Notes: generated from the letters alone by a model not told the origin. Shown: positions 49,195 to 62,640, counted from the stretch's first letter. The stretch: 64,000 nucleotides of DNA from Rhytidiadelphus loreus (GCA_947034895.1 OX344762.1:86360981-86424980), one strand, 5' to 3'. Numbers and translations are program-made.

Positions 49195-49750
49195 TGCAGG
49201 AATTTTTTATTTTGCAAATGTTGAATTCATATTTGCAATCAAAGACCCCAAATGAGCTTGGAGAGGGACACAAGTATATCCTAAACACGGCACAAAATAG
49301 GGGACAAGATTTTACTTTTTCTCATGAGAACCTAAGTTTTCACCTTGGTGGTCCCACTTCATGAGACAAGTTTAGGGTCCTACATGTTTTACCCTTGCAT
49401 AAAACATTGCAATTTTTTATTTTGAACATATTTGCAATCAAAGGCCCAAAATTAGCTAGGAGAAAAAAAGAAATATAAAATTTAAGCAACACAAAATAGG
49501 GGGCCATTTTTATATTTACCCTTTGATGGGACAATCCTCCATGGCTGTGAACTGATCCCCTTACTCGTCCCCAAGGGAAAACGCTTAAATTTTTTATTTG
49601 TCAAGCATGACAACATTTGCAAATTTTGAATTCATATTTGCCCCAAATTAGCAACATGAAGTGTAGTAGGCAAATTAATCAATCACAAAACAGGGGTGCT
49701 TTTTTAACATGCACCCATGGGGATGAGCGAGGGGTCAATTCACCCCAACC
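49195..49750. repeat. Tandem array of ~200-bp units
   Basis: Three diverged units share TTTTTTATTT, GAATTCATATTTGC, CAAATTAGC-type and CACAAAATAGGGG motifs, spaced by about 200 bp (near 49.22, 49.42 and 49.62 kb). The last unit, 49543-49750, has its own inverted ends (GTGAACTGATCCCCTTACTC versus GTGAATTGACCCCTCGCTCA), so it could be a free-standing ~0.2-kb TIR element. Related units occur at 55.29-55.42 kb and, inverted, at 28.99-29.17 kb. Confidence 0.65.
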
Positions 49751-52640
49751 TATGCCAATGCACTAGAGTATCAAGGAGCCTATTTCCTATTTTTAGCTTT
49801 ATTTGTTCTATCTGATGTGTTATATAATTTGTTGTAATAAGAAAGATTTGGCAAATTCGTGGTTGAAGCTCAAATGGAACCAGGAAAAAAAATGCTTCAA
49901 AAAAAATCCTATACCCTCCAAGTCATCAAAAATAAAATCACCCAAAATAGTTGGGGAGCATTGAACCTATAGGAAAATTTGAAAAAAAATTGGATGATGA
50001 GGCCAAGTTGTTCCAATTTTTGGAAAAAATTTGGATGAAATTTCTAGTTTTAATTGAAATTCATCCTAATATGTGAATGAAAAGATAGTTCTTTCTAAAA
50101 TATAGACGAACACTAAAATATTTGTCTATATCATTTTCTTATATGTTGCCACTTTAGCATTTGTCCCAAAACCAAAAAAAATACCATATATGGAACCAAA
50201 CTCTCCTACTCCAGCTTAGTGCCCTGAGACCATCTTTTCTACTACAATGATTTGTCCTTGGTAGTGTGTATTACAAATCTCAACCAGATGGTACCAGTAT
50301 TCAAACTTGACATATAACTATTTGATGTTATCCTAGGAGAATTTGAAGATGGAATGTAGTAGAGTTATTGTCAACATATAAATAGTGATACACATAGTCA
50401 CTATTAACATAATACAAGAATTGGCCTTCTAACTGTAGACTTTGACATTCTTGAATGATAGTTTTGTTTGATTGACTGTATATAATTGTTGGATCGAGGT
50501 GATTACAATATATTCTATGATGTGACACAGTGATGGTAAGGACTTATTTTAGATACAACATAATATACCTAAGCGTAGAAGAGCATCACATTTTTACTAT
50601 TAGTCATGTCAACACAAAAGGAAAGAAAAAAACATAAAATTTCCACATTTTTAAGGGATTTTTTTTTAAACGTGAACATTAATGAATGTAGAATATATGA
50701 GGTATATATAGAAGAAGATATATGTGTGTGTGTGTGTATATATATACATATATATACAAAAACTTATTGAATAACCTCGTTGTAGAAATTTATTCATAGT
50801 TTAGTATATGTATATTTTGGTGCACCCAAGGAATGCATGTATCCACGTGATTATTGTCTATTTTAGGATAGGCTAGTGCTAATAAAATAAATGTAAACCT
50901 AAAAAAATATCTCTTACAATTGCTTATTGACTACAATAGAACTCAATAGAATCCAAGTTGGGTGATTTATATAGATAATGTGTGGGTTAACGTTTATGTG
51001 TTACGAATTTTGAAATGCATTGAAAAGCTAGCCTAAGGGGCTAGACACTACCTTTACGGATTAATTAGAAAACCAAGGAGTACATGTATCTATGTCATTA
51101 TTGTCTATTGATTTTCATTGTAAGTTGTCCATTATTAATATTAAAGGGTTTCATCGATGGAAACTTTCTACCCTAGAAGAATATGAGTTCCAAATGATTC
51201 TTCAAAATGTACACTAATCCAAATTTGATAAGGCAAACAACTATGTTGAATATTGGGTCAAACTATAAATAGTTGCATTAGGTGAAGATGCAAATTTTTT
51301 AATTTTTATAAAAATAAAGTTGGAACTCCAAGATGTATTTTATGGCCCATTACATAGTAATGTATTCATATTTTAGTCAAATGCAGTATAAAACGGTGAA
51401 GCATATGGGGTATTTTCAAACATATGTATAAAATATTGTCCTCTTTATATATATATATATATATATATATATGAACTAAGTGTATGGTGTTTTTAAATCC
51501 AATCCCATATAAACAATTTATTGCAATTTTTACTAATGATTATTAAAAAAAAGACACATGGACACACTCAAAATTGATATGTCAATGTAGTGCAAAAATG
51601 GTTGTGTAATTTGAACCTTCTTCGACAATCCATGCCCAACCAAAGTGATAATATATGGCAAGGAGTGCACCATTTCTATTTTTTTGTGTGTACAATATTT
51701 TGTAAAATTTCATAGCAAAGTTCAATAAATAAATAAACATATAAGTCTCCCAACAATGCTTTATGAGATAGAAAATTCAAGTCAATTGGAGCTTTCTTGC
51801 ACCTTCAAATACATCATTGTATTTTAAAATGTGCATTATACAATAGAAAAGTAGATGTTTTCAACACACTCTACGAGTTAAAGCAAGTCGCTTATGATAT
51901 ATCCCTAGTTATAATTTATTTTGGGTCCCTATTGCATCCGCCAGTTACTTCACCCCAGATATGTGTAGACTCATTGTTTTCTTCTCATAGTCCAACATTT
52001 TGAGGAACTTGGAGATCCTACAAAATTCCTTTCTAAGAATAAGATTCTTTGATTATGCCAATACCAATGTTCTTTGACCAAGCCCTAGTGACACGTAATA
52101 AAAATTTAGTATTATTTTCTATTATTTTTTCATTCAAATACTAGAGACTTGGTTACAAAACACATCTTCAATGTTAAAAAGTGAAGTTCCATTGGGGTGT
52201 GGTAGCAAGCAAAGATGTCATCACATAACCTGCCTAGACATTTAGCATGTGGCTCATGATCCATATAGATATTATTGTTTATCTAATTTCACCAATGGAG
52301 GCCACTCTAAAGAACAAGCAAAAGTGTAAGATTTTCCCCTTTTTAATATTAATTAAAGCATGGTTGTAAAACCAACATGAATTAAGAATCTTTGTGTTTA
52401 CAACATCATATCAATGGAGGTCCACATGCTAGTGGTAGGGATTGGAGGACCTAGGTGCTCCTTCTCAAGTACAAACATTATACCATGTTCCAATATAAAT
52501 TCCAAACATACAAGAATGAAGATAGGATATGAATACCTAGGTATATAAATACAACTATATTTATGAATATATAGAATATTTGTTATATTAAGTATGCAAT
52601 GTCGCGCCCCTATCACGACTCTCATTACAAAATCTGTCAC
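49751..52640. other. AT-rich intergenic DNA with microsatellites
   Basis: No supported gene. (TG)n then (TA)n at 50723-50757 and (TA)n at 51446-51472 are ordinary simple repeats. Frames at 50328-50528, 51797-52003 and 52398-52667 are featureless. Confidence 0.6.
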
Positions 52641-52654
52641 TTTTTCATTCCAAA

Positions 52655-53400
52655 AAATATCATCCAATTATAATTTTTGTTTCAATTGGTGCGTGAAAGC
52701 AAAAGTTATGCCAAAATATCCAAAGAGCAAGCACTAAATTATTTTTATTTTTTAATTAAAATTTATTTTTAATAGATTACATTTTTGTCTATGTAAAAAT
52801 ATTTGATTCGTTCCATTTGGATAAGTTATGAGAAAGTTACAATGCATCTTGTTTTGTGGGAAATTAGAGCATCTTTTTGAGAAAAGAAATATTGGAGTTG
52901 TTTTTTACCTCAAATTCCACGTTTAAAAAAATAGATGAATTCTACAAGGTTATGTTTAATTGTTAGAATAATCTCACCATTGAGATTAGTGTGTATTAAT
53001 TGCATCCTAGAGTTATTAACGATTTAATTTTTTCTTCTATCTTGTACATGAAGTAGAAGCATCTATAAGATGTGATTTTCAATCTTCTATCTTGTACATG
53101 AAGTAGAAGTACATGAAAATCACATTATTTTTATTAAAAAAATTCCTAGATTTTCAACTCAATTCTTCATGATAAAATATTCAAAATTCAAAATTTGACA
53201 TACAAAATCTAACATTTGACATTCAAGTTAAGAGGATTCAAAGTCTTACAAACTAGTCTGCTATGGTGCCCCAAAGACCTTGTTTTCTCCACTTTGAATG
53301 CAAATAGTTTGCAATCTATGAGGTCAAATTTTCTAAAATCTATTTTCACATTTTCATTTGAGCAATTTTTTACCAAAAAATATTCCTTGACACTTTGGGG
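52655..53400 (-). mobile_element. Truncated subfamily-1 TTAA element
   Basis: The order of motifs follows reverse-complemented copies B and C: TATAATTTTTGTTTCAATTG, GAAAGCAAAAGTTATGCCA, TTTGATTCGTTCCATTTGGA, TATGAGAAAGTTA, TGAAGTAGAAGTACATG and CACTTTGAATGCAAATAG. Both termini are missing. A 35-bp segment around ATCTTGTACATGAAGTAGAAG is duplicated at 53038-53110. Confidence 0.65.
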
Positions 53401-54480
53401 ATAATTATGGTAATCACACCTACCATCATTCCAATAGGTATTTGAGCATAGTTCTTATTATTAGAAAAAATTAATATTAGCATGTATTTTGGACAATATA
53501 GGAATAAATCGTAAATTTCCAAAGTGTTAAAAAACAAATGTACCCAAAATCAACTATGTGCTCTCATGTGCAAAGATTTTTACAATGTAAGGGATGCTTC
53601 AGACCTAGAGGACAAACCATTCCCCTTGACGCCAATTGCACTAATAAATTATTGACTTTTGTCCAATCACAAGTGAAGATTTAGAACCTATCACACAACA
53701 AATTGGACCGATCTTTAGAAGTAAAGTGTCCCTAAGCAAGAATCTCAACGATACAATTTTACAAACAGGTCAATTACATGCACTTACCTTATGTTTTTAT
53801 GACGGGAAACTAACTTACATGGACCAAAGTGGTTTTGTCTTCCAAATTTTTTAATTTTTTAATTTTTAATTTTTGACACAAAATTGTTTTGAAATGGTTA
53901 GTTTTCAAGTGTCCATAGAACTTGTGAGATAATATTGCATGCAAGTCGCTCTTAGCCATGTAAGTGACAGGGAATTTCAGATGGGGATTTTTGCACTTTT
54001 TTCTTTGCTTGCAATTGTGCATTGAAAGGGACTTGGGTTCGTTGCCATTGGGTGGTTTTCCAACTTTATTTGATCAGCAGCACTCACATGTCTTGAACTT
54101 GCCTGTTGGATATGCTGGAATGGACTGACCTTGAGTTCATGCAATGAATGATCGGAAGTGCACATCTCCTTTAAAAGTTAACCCTAAGTTATATAAGGAC
54201 GCGGAGGCCGGAAAGGGGTCGATGGATGACAGAGAATCCTTCTATTTCAAAACATGGAAGTGCATATGTTTATTTTTGGAATTTTGTGCTAAAAAAATAA
54301 GAGTTGATGCACACTAGTTAGACCTCCAATGAGTGCTTCTGGGGGTTTTGTAACTTTTAAAATGCTCAAGGCATCAAATTCTGATGTCAACAAAACTTTG
54401 AAGTCATATAAAATCGTAATAAGTTATTATTTTTAGTAGGGTTTTTTCAAACGAATTTCTTTTTGAAGTCTATTTTTCAA
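53401..54480. other. AT-rich DNA with a partial MITE terminus
   Basis: At 54178, TTAACCCTAAGTT is followed by GGACGCGGAGGCCGG, GATGGATGACAGAGAATCC and TTCTA, matching the family at 28229-28462 and 33264-33345. The opposite end was not found. The rest has no supported features. Confidence 0.5.
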
Positions 54481-54990
54481 CATCAAAAATCAGATTCTAG
54501 AAATGAAGGATTGTGATTTTTATATTCAAGATTTCTTGCAAAGGGTGTCCTTTGCAAATCTTGATTTTCTAGTGTTGGTTGGAAATGAGCTTCCAATACA
54601 CTAAATCTTGGAGAAAAAATCACATTAGAAATTCATTTAGAAAAAATGTAGAGTAGATTTTGAGAAGTTGTAAATTGATTGGGGTTATGCATGTTATGTC
54701 CTTTAACCTCATATTTTTTTGGTGACCTCAATTTTAGATTTGGCATGTGAAAAGTGGATTGAAAGACTTCAAATCACATTTGTAATTTTAACACCTTCAT
54801 AATCAAACATTATAATCTTTCAATTGATAAGTAATACCTTTGTGTTTTCTTTTTCTAAGTGATCTTCAACATGTCTAGTTTGAATTTGAACAATTATAAT
54901 TCAAAAAAACTTATAAATTTGTCAAAATTTTGACCTTCTGTTCAATTTAGAGCAAATTCCAAGAAGCTCAACAAAATGCTTTGGAAATTT
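54481..54990 (+). repeat. Dispersed repeat carrying the CACTA empty site
   Basis: It aligns in inverted orientation with 60985-61139 plus 62092-62360, which a 952-bp CACTA-like element interrupts. Shared motifs include AATCTTGGAGAAAAAATCAC, TTGGGGTTATGCATGTT, AAACATTATAATCTTTCAAT and AATTCCAAGAAG. At 54827-54829 this copy carries the single TTA/TAT that is duplicated around the insertion in the other copy. Confidence 0.8.
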
Positions 54991-57640
54991 AGTGGTGAAG
55001 ATAGTAGATGATTCACACTATACAAAAAATGATGATTTCCACAGTGACCAACTTGTTGTTTTACAGTTAACCTTGTAAGGATGTTGTAGGCTAAAAGGTC
55101 CAATGGATGACTTCATTGTTAATTGTAGAAACAAAAAAATGCATCTATTGGTCCAATAATCGAAGTATTTTAGTGATTACCTTACTCAAATGAGGGAATC
55201 CTTATAAGGTCAAAGTAGTCCTACAAGTATTCCTAGGAGGTGAAAATTTGGAGCTTTGACCTTGGAGAAGACCCAAGAACTTGTCATTTTGCATGGATGA
55301 TACAAAAATTGGAATATTTGAATTCATATTTGGAATCAAACACCCTAAATTAGTTGGGAGAGGACATAAAATACAAAATTAACCACAAAATAGAAGACAA
55401 ATATTTCCTTTTATCTCCATGTCATACAAAAATTTAATTTAAAAAAATTATTTTGAAAAATGTTTGTAAAGTACCCCTAAGAGTGAATTGAATTGTTAAA
55501 TAGGATGAATAAAGCATATTTTCCCAGATTTAACACTATACCAACAAGAATCTTCCTTTAATTCTTTTTTCTTTTCTACAAACAAATCTTTTATTATATT
55601 GCAAGGGTTATAGACAACAAGTATGAATATAGCAAGTAAAATCATTATCAAGGTAGTCGTCTTCTTTGTGTGTGTACATGGTAGGTGCATATAGGTATAC
55701 AAGGATTGTGATTGACCTTGGAATTCCAAAACCTATTCAATGTCCCAAATAGGGGCACCTTTTGAACTACACATCAACACAAAGGCACCCACAAGTGCAT
55801 TTCTTAAATTGGTTGAATAGTGATAAGGATAGGGACACCTTAAAATGCTACTTTTTTTTATTGTAGACAATTTCTATTATTATACCAATCAATTTTTATA
55901 TTTTCTCACTAAAAAGTGATAGGAAATTTCAATGCACCAAAAAATGCATCATTTGGATATTGTACGCAAAAGCTATGAAGGGGCAAAGATTTTTTATAGA
56001 TGCTCTAAAACCATTTTTGCAAGAATAGGTACATATTAATTTTGGACATGTACACAATATGAGCATCTTATAAAGTGACACTTTAAAGCATGGCACACTT
56101 TTAGGGGAGCTTACCTTATAGGGTTTTCAAATAGGATTCTAGTTCTTTTTCACACTTTTCTTGGTGATTCCATGGTGGAAGACAAAGTTTTTAATAGATC
56201 AAAGAGCTTCCTTATTATATGCATATTAGTTCTTGATATAATTAGATGATTTGTAGACCTAATAGTTTAGTTAAGCAAAGTTCAAATTTTTCAATCAATT
56301 ACACCATGTTTGTTGTCAAGACAATGTGACTTATTCTACAATGAAGCTAGTCTATGATTCTCTAGTAAAGTAAGTATACCCAATATTTATAAAACAATCA
56401 AACTAACATAATCCTACGTTTGTGGACATAAAAATGTACAACAAAAATACATAATGTTGCGCTGTTGGGTTGGATATACTTGCCTTAATCTCTAATCATT
56501 GAATGAAGTATTCGGTTATTAGTAGCTTTGGTGGAAAGAAATTCTAAAAAGTAAATTCTAATTTTTTGAAATATCAATATTTCTAAAATTTTGAAGGAAA
56601 AAAAATGTTTCAAAATTTATTTATTTATTAGCATCTATCAACCTTCAATTTATGAAATAAATAAACATTCAATATGAACAAATCAATCATGCCCTTCACT
56701 TATTTTCTTCCGTTGAACTTTAACAAGACACAACACTAATAAAGTCTTTTTTGGATTGCATACAATGACTCTCCAAAGTAGTTGGCCACCATATAAATTG
56801 CTCTCATAAATTGAGAAATTGGAATTATGAAGAGAAATTTGGACATGTTGTTGTACAAAGGAGATTCTACCCTCATGTGCAATTTTATTTAAAAGGGACT
56901 ATATTTAGGCCTATTATTATTTGAATGAAATTTCTATTTAAAAGTAAACTTTGTGTGAAAAGTCAAAATGTCTCATTTCTTTTTATAGGAAAAATGTACA
57001 TCTTCACTAGAATCGCATGTTACAAGTTTTATGAATTTTGTTTTTTTATTGATTGATATCTTATTGATTGAAATTTGTCCTCAATTTTTTTGGATTTTTC
57101 ACTCTATAATTTGCAAATTTAAAAAAAAGAAGTAACACCAAATAACTATATATATCAAAAACATATAAAAAATGGATACTTTGAAAGTTACAATGAATTT
57201 GATATATAATTTTTTATAAACTAATATAGATTTTTATATTGAATAGAAAATACATAGCTTTGTAAAATAGATATATTTCATCAAAATTTCAATATGATTT
57301 AAAGGGATAAATTGAACTCAAAATTGAAGTTTAGCTATATAACACTAGAATAGGTCCTTTAGGGGTTAGATTAGTATAAAGTCAACATTGAAGTAAACAA
57401 GGTAAAACAAATAAGATACCATGTACAACATAATAAACTTTGAACAATTAAGTTCATTGAAGATCCTTCATTAGCGATTTGATGCTTGGTGTTTGTTGGT
57501 ATTCAAACATACATATTATCAAATAAGTGTTAAATAGTATAAGTTTAAGTCCAAATTTAGTTGTTCATTATCAAAAAAACATTAGTCTATAATCCAACGG
57601 TGTTAGTATGTGAGCCTACAAGCCTTAAGCTCAGACACGT
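54991..57640. other. AT-rich intergenic DNA
   Basis: It contains one unit related to the 49.2-kb array (55.29-55.42 kb: GAATTCATATTTGGAATCAA, ACCACAAAATAG). An isolated terminus-like GGTCCTTTAGGGGTTAGA at 57353 matches the right end of copy B but with CTAA instead of TTAA, and there is no partner. Nothing else is supported. Confidence 0.5.
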
Positions 57641-57661
57641 AGGTACTCTACAATTATTGAA

Positions 57662-57955
57662 GATATCTATAACAAACATACTTATAATATAAACATCCTA
57701 TAACCATGGAAGGTCCTTATAGCATAGGTACCTACAATATAAATACCTTTAATATAGATGCTTATAACATAAACACCTATAATATAAATATCCTATAACC
57801 ATGGAAGGTGTTTAAAATATAAACACCTATAATATAATTAGGCACCTATAATATAAACAACCTATAACCATGAAAGGTGCTTATAACATAGGTACCTACA
57901 ACATAGACACCTATAATATAAACATCCTATAACTATGAAAGGTGCCTATAACATA
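57662..57955 (+). repeat. Tandem repeat array with CCTATAACCATG motif
   Basis: The phrase AAACATCCTATAACCATGGA recurs with changes at 57691, 57786, 57855 and 57920 (spacings 95, 69 and 65). Between copies are shorter CACCTATAATATAAAC and ATAGGTACCTACAATATA motifs. The flank GGCTCATGGGCTCA...ACATAATAGCAAC (57.97-58.01 kb) resembles 14.46-14.51 kb, which links this array to the inverted repeat there. Confidence 0.8.
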
Positions 57956-58011
57956 AGAGCTTAGGCTCCTATGCTCATGGGCTCAAGATCCTAGACTCAC
58001 ATAATAGCAAC

Positions 58012-60984
58012 TGTGGTCTATAATCTATCTAATTAACCTTCAATGACTTTCAAAAATATAAAGTGAAGGAGTTGTCTTTTAAGGAACATGATCAAAATGT
58101 TAATGACAATTTATGTTATTTTTTTAATTGAATAACCAAAAATTACATTTGACATAAACCAACAAATTGTAGATTCCAAAGGCTTGGCTATATCTACATC
58201 ATACAAAATATAATTTTTAGAAATAAAAAAATAAAAAAACTCAAGAGAGAGATGTTGACTTTGCCCTTCATATGTTACTAAAGTCAATTTTGCATGTCAA
58301 GACATGGAAGCTATAATAGCTCTTCCTAATGGACCGAGCTTAATAAAATTGTATTTTGCAATAAAGTTGAGGACAAAAAGATCCATTCCTTGTTGATACA
58401 CTTTCCTACACATTTAATACTCCACCAAAATTTACAACTAATTATATATTCAAAAGAGAGACCAAGGGTATTAAATTTTGAGGCATATCCAACAAAGAGA
58501 AATAATAGTAAAAGAAATTTAAGTGATAAATTAAAATCATGGTTAGAAGACTCCAAAAGTCGTTTTAAATTCACCACCAATTTATTGTTGATTTAATACT
58601 AATCCATTCTCAATCTAAAAGATGCTCTTTAGATTTTAGGCACTTTCTAATTTTAACAAGCAATTTTAAGCTAAAACGATGTTGTTGGATGTTGATGAGC
58701 ATGACACATTCCTTAGGGATTTTAGGGGCAAAGTTTGTTGAAGGGGATGATAGGACAATTGCCTACACCTCGATTTTTAATACATTTCCCCCCTACTTCT
58801 CAGCTTTCAAAATATGTAGTCAGTTTCAAATTTGGTGGAGAATTCACTCAATGGAAAAGGGTCCAAGCTATGAATGGACTTTTATTTTTTGTCCAAATCT
58901 CTAATTAAGATATGAGATTTTGTGTAATCTCAATGTACAGTGACCCTGAATGTGATTGATATTCAGCATTATGAACACCTAATTACAACATTCAAACATA
59001 TCATAATCCCTATTGAGCTCTGGATGCATGTTATCACCAAAGAAATTAAATTTGATGAGATGTTTACAGCTCCAATTCTGAAATTGAAAATTGATTACAA
59101 GGTATTTAAGGTGGACACTCCGTCCCAAACTGCCCACCACTTTTTGCTATTGTGCCTAGTTAAGTTTACTGTTATTAGACTAATCACATTTTCATATTTT
59201 TTTTGTTTGCAAGGGAAAGGGATTAGAACCTCAAATGGGCAATCTATGGTTAACATACAAAATTCGAACATGATCATCTTGAATTTTCATCTAAACCATA
59301 CAATATTATCAATTGATCGATGGTTAACCCTTGAGGTCCCACAATTGATTTGGTCAAAGTAAGAATATAGACAACGTGTAGTAGATGTGGGACTATTGTG
59401 GACAAAGGACTTAAATTGAAGAAAGAAACCATATCAAATTAAAGAATGAGTGATAGATAGTAGATGTGCATAAAATTAGGACGATCCACCGTTGATCTTG
59501 TGAGAAATTGAGTTTCTTGACAATGTATACGATATTGTTGACATTGATGTATGAAAAATTTGCAAAAACAGACTTGCAATACTAGTAGTCTCATAAAATA
59601 TTCATTTAGAGGACCTTTGGATTTGGTAGACATTGCTTTCATAATTCATTCAAAGCAATCAACACTGAGAACTACAAATTCAATGTGTGAAAATACATGC
59701 TTAATACAAGAAACACTTTCCATAGGTGTATACAAAATCTTTTACTCAAAATTGGCTTAAGTTCATTTTTGATTGATTAACACTTATGTTAATTATGTAC
59801 GGGTAGTTGAAGTCACCAAGATGGAAGCAAACTTGAAAAAAACCATATTGTTGACCATAATATATGAAAGTCCTAAAAACATTGCTACACACAATTTCTT
59901 TGCACCTACCTTCTTTCTAGGAAGGCCTACTCACTTGTGCCATCTTTCTATTCACTTCCACCACCACCACACTAAAAACTCCAATGTTGCAAGAAGGGAT
60001 ACATCTTTTGCAAATTTTTCCATGTATAATACAGATATTGACATATATACCCATGTATAAACACAAACAACTATTGCATACACTTGTATTTTCCAAATCC
60101 AAATTGTTTCAGTTCATTTTTTTATCAAATGAGTTAGTAACCTCCATTTCCTAACTCACTTCCATTTCCTCTCAGATTGTGAGTTTTTATTTCTCTGTTT
60201 TTTCAGACCGCGGAAACCATGGAAATGGAAACCCATTTGTGGTTCCCTAGGACCTATCGGAAAGGGTTAAATTAGCAAATATGTTTTACTTATCAGCAAT
60301 CTGGTGTGGGTTGCGGGACATGGCACCAAATCAGGCCGGACTTCACGGAGGACTTCTGAACAACTCCCCCTCTTCCCAAGTTCCAAATAAGTTCCGGGGG
60401 GACGTACAATTTGTAGCCTTGATTTGAGGTGAGGTACAGTGGCTTGGCTCACTAGATTAGTAGGCTCAACAAGAGCTAGCAATGGTTCAACAATGAAACT
60501 TGAGTTGGCCTTTCACGTAACTTATTATTAGCATAGGCTTCGACCAAATTCAAGCCCACAATTTGGAATGACAGAAGTCTGCACCACAGCAGAGAAAACA
60601 GTCACATGTGCTTAGGGGATAAAAAATCTCGTGGACCCTAACCCCTAAACATGTCAGTGTCTGTATGCACGCTGTCAAGACTCAAGTTTTATTTTACAAT
60701 TCAAATCATTTTAATTTTTAACAGTAAGTAAGTGTGCCCTGTGTGGTTGCCACAGTCAAAATAAAAGTAAAAAATAATAATTTTCTAATTCATAAAAACT
60801 TCAAAATTCAATATATATTTTCTTCCGTGAGTCAAAACACCTCAAATCAAAGCCCGTGCACCCCTCCTTGTTGAGGGCTTTCCAACATTACCAAGAATGC
60901 AACCGGGGGGACCCACTATCTACAAGATTTCACCATAACAAACAAAACAAAACAAAACAACCTAATTTAACCTCTAATTGTCTA
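58012..60984. other. AT-rich DNA without a supported gene
   Basis: Open frames such as 58940-59362 (140 codons) and 58326-58580 have AT-driven composition and overlapping antisense frames; no domain is recognised. A terminus-like CTAACCCCTAAACATGTCAG at 60639 recalls the ~0.9-kb TTAA family but has no partner. An AAAAC pentamer repeat is at 60939-60960. Confidence 0.5.
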
Positions 60985-61139
60985 AAGCCTTTTTTGAACT
61001 TCTTGGAATTTGTCCTAAATTGAACAAAACAACAACATTTCAATCAATTTTATCAATGTTTTTTGACTTGCAACCATATGAATTCAAACTAGACATCTTT
61101 GAGATCACATGGAAAAGAAAACACAACAATACCACCTAT

Positions 61140-62091
61140 CACTAGAAGAAAATGAGAGGTTTTGCAACTACAATATGCAACTCATTTTGTAGTTGCATAG
61201 GACGTTTGCAACTAGGTGACAATGTAGAGTCCGTAGTTGCAGTGGACAAGTCGCATTAGTTGCAGTCTAGTTGCAAGGTTTTTTGTCATCCGACACCATA
61301 CAAAGAACTTCATCCTTGTGTGCAACTTGTTTGCAACTTGCTTGCAACTTGTAGATTTGTAAATTTTAAAATATAAATCTCAATGATTTGTAGATTTCAA
61401 ATTTTCAGATCTACCTCTTTTCTAGATTTTAGAATTTCAGAACTACCTTTTTCTTAGATTTTAGAATTTCAAATCTACCTTTTTCTAGATTTCAAAATTT
61501 CAAATCTACCCTCTTCCTAGATTTCAAAATTTCAGATCTACTTTCTTCCTAGATTTCAAAATTCAATTTCCTAGATTATAAAATTTCTTGAATTTTAATT
61601 ATTTTTTAAATTCTTATATACAAAATCTACAAATTGTAGAAACCCACAAATTATAGAAATCTTAGAATTCTATCAAAAGAATTCATTACATAAGACTATA
61701 ACAACTTACAAGTCTTATATGTTCAATCTAATGGTACTCTTTACAATTGATATGGGTCAATTGATATAACACGAATGGGAATGAACTTTGAAAGCAACTA
61801 GGAAACAACTAGAGTGCAACTAAGAAACAACTAGTGTACAACTAGGAAACAACTATGGTCATTTTACAGTTGCATAATAGTTGCATAGGCCACTAGTTGT
61901 TTCCTAGTCTTTTTTTGCAACTACAGAATGACTACTTTGCAACTAAAACAATGAATGAATGTTGTAAAACAATGACACAAAACAACTACGTTAGATTTGG
62001 TGCAAATAGAGAGGAAACTAGTTGCATGACAGTTGCATAGGGCACTAGTTGCATAGTAGTTGGTTGTGCCGGACGTGTTTTTCTTCTAGTG
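61140..62091. mobile_element. 952-bp non-autonomous CACTA-like element
   Basis: The ends are CACTAGAAGAAAATGAG and, inverted, CACTAGAAGAAAAACACG, a 13-bp perfect TIR. The TAT duplication is at 61137-61139 and 62092-62094. Subterminal zones are crowded with GCAACTAG, TTGCAACTTG and AAACAACTAG motifs in both orientations, as in CACTA (En/Spm) elements where the transposase binds. No open frame. A paralogous empty site is at 54827-54829. Confidence 0.9.
61390..61570 (+). repeat. ~35-bp tandem units inside the CACTA element
   Basis: About five diverged copies of a unit resembling TAGATTTCAAAATTTCAGAT followed by CTACCTTTTTC. They lie in the centre of the 952-bp element, outside its subterminal motif zones. 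Confidence 0.75.
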
Positions 62092-62494
62092 TATAGATTG
62101 AAAGATTATAATGTTTGATCACAAGGGTGTTAAAATTGTGAAAGTAATTTGAAGTCTTCCAATCCTCTTTTCACATGTCAAACCAAAAAAATTGGTCACC
62201 AAAATAATATGAGCTTAGAGAGCACAACATGCATAACCCCAATCAATTTGTGGCTTCTCAAAATCTACTATAAATTTTTTTTAAATGAATTTCTATAATG
62301 TGATTTTTTCTCCAATACACGATTAGGAGCTTCCTTGTCAAATCCTTTGATGCACAAGACTTAAGGTGTGTACATCCAAAATTGCACCCTATCTAAAACC
62401 GCCATCATCACTTTGCATACATCTTCAAACTCAATATGTATGTATGTTAAAGAAACGATTTCTGAACATCTACTCCAAAAAACTTTGATCCTTC

Positions 62495-62640
62495 CTAACT
62501 TTTACATATGGTATCCAAATGTTGCGTTCTTTGATGCATTAGAACCTCCTTTCACTTGCCAACAAGAAAATCAATGAAAATTTGACCAATCTAATACTAA
62601 CTAGCTAGGCGTAGTGGCAAAATGGGACAGTTTTCGGGGA
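62495..62640 (+). repeat. Dispersed ~150-bp repeat, copy at 62.5 kb
   Basis: Same-orientation partner of 31169-31335. It reads without interruption across the point where copy D inserted in the 31-kb copy, starting CCTAACTTTTACATATGG. Non-coding. Confidence 0.7.

Larger units (their letters stand above)
48509..49750. mobile_element. TIR element related to 28975-31416
   Basis: The left end AGCTGGGGTGAACTGACGG (48508 onward) and the inverted right end GGTTGGGGTGAATTGACCCC (to 49750) share the GGGGTGAAYT core found at both ends of the 28975-31416 element. The right half consists of diverged ~200-bp units. A second TIR element (48547-49095) is nested near the left end. No coding region. Confidence 0.55.
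60985..62360 (-). repeat. Dispersed repeat, inverted copy interrupted by a CACTA element
   Basis: The outer parts (60985-61139 and 62092-62360) are the reverse complement of 54.59-54.98 kb. The middle (61140-62091) is an insertion. Removing it restores continuity with the other copy, except for the duplicated TAT. Confidence 0.75.

Noticed and set aside
51446..51472. (TA)n run as an origin or regulatory element
   Set aside because: Ordinary microsatellite in AT-rich DNA.
57353..57370. CCTTTAGGGGTTAG as a ninth TTAA element
   Set aside because: Only one terminus, CTAA instead of TTAA and no internal similarity upstream; the same applies to CTAACCCCTAAACATG at 60639.
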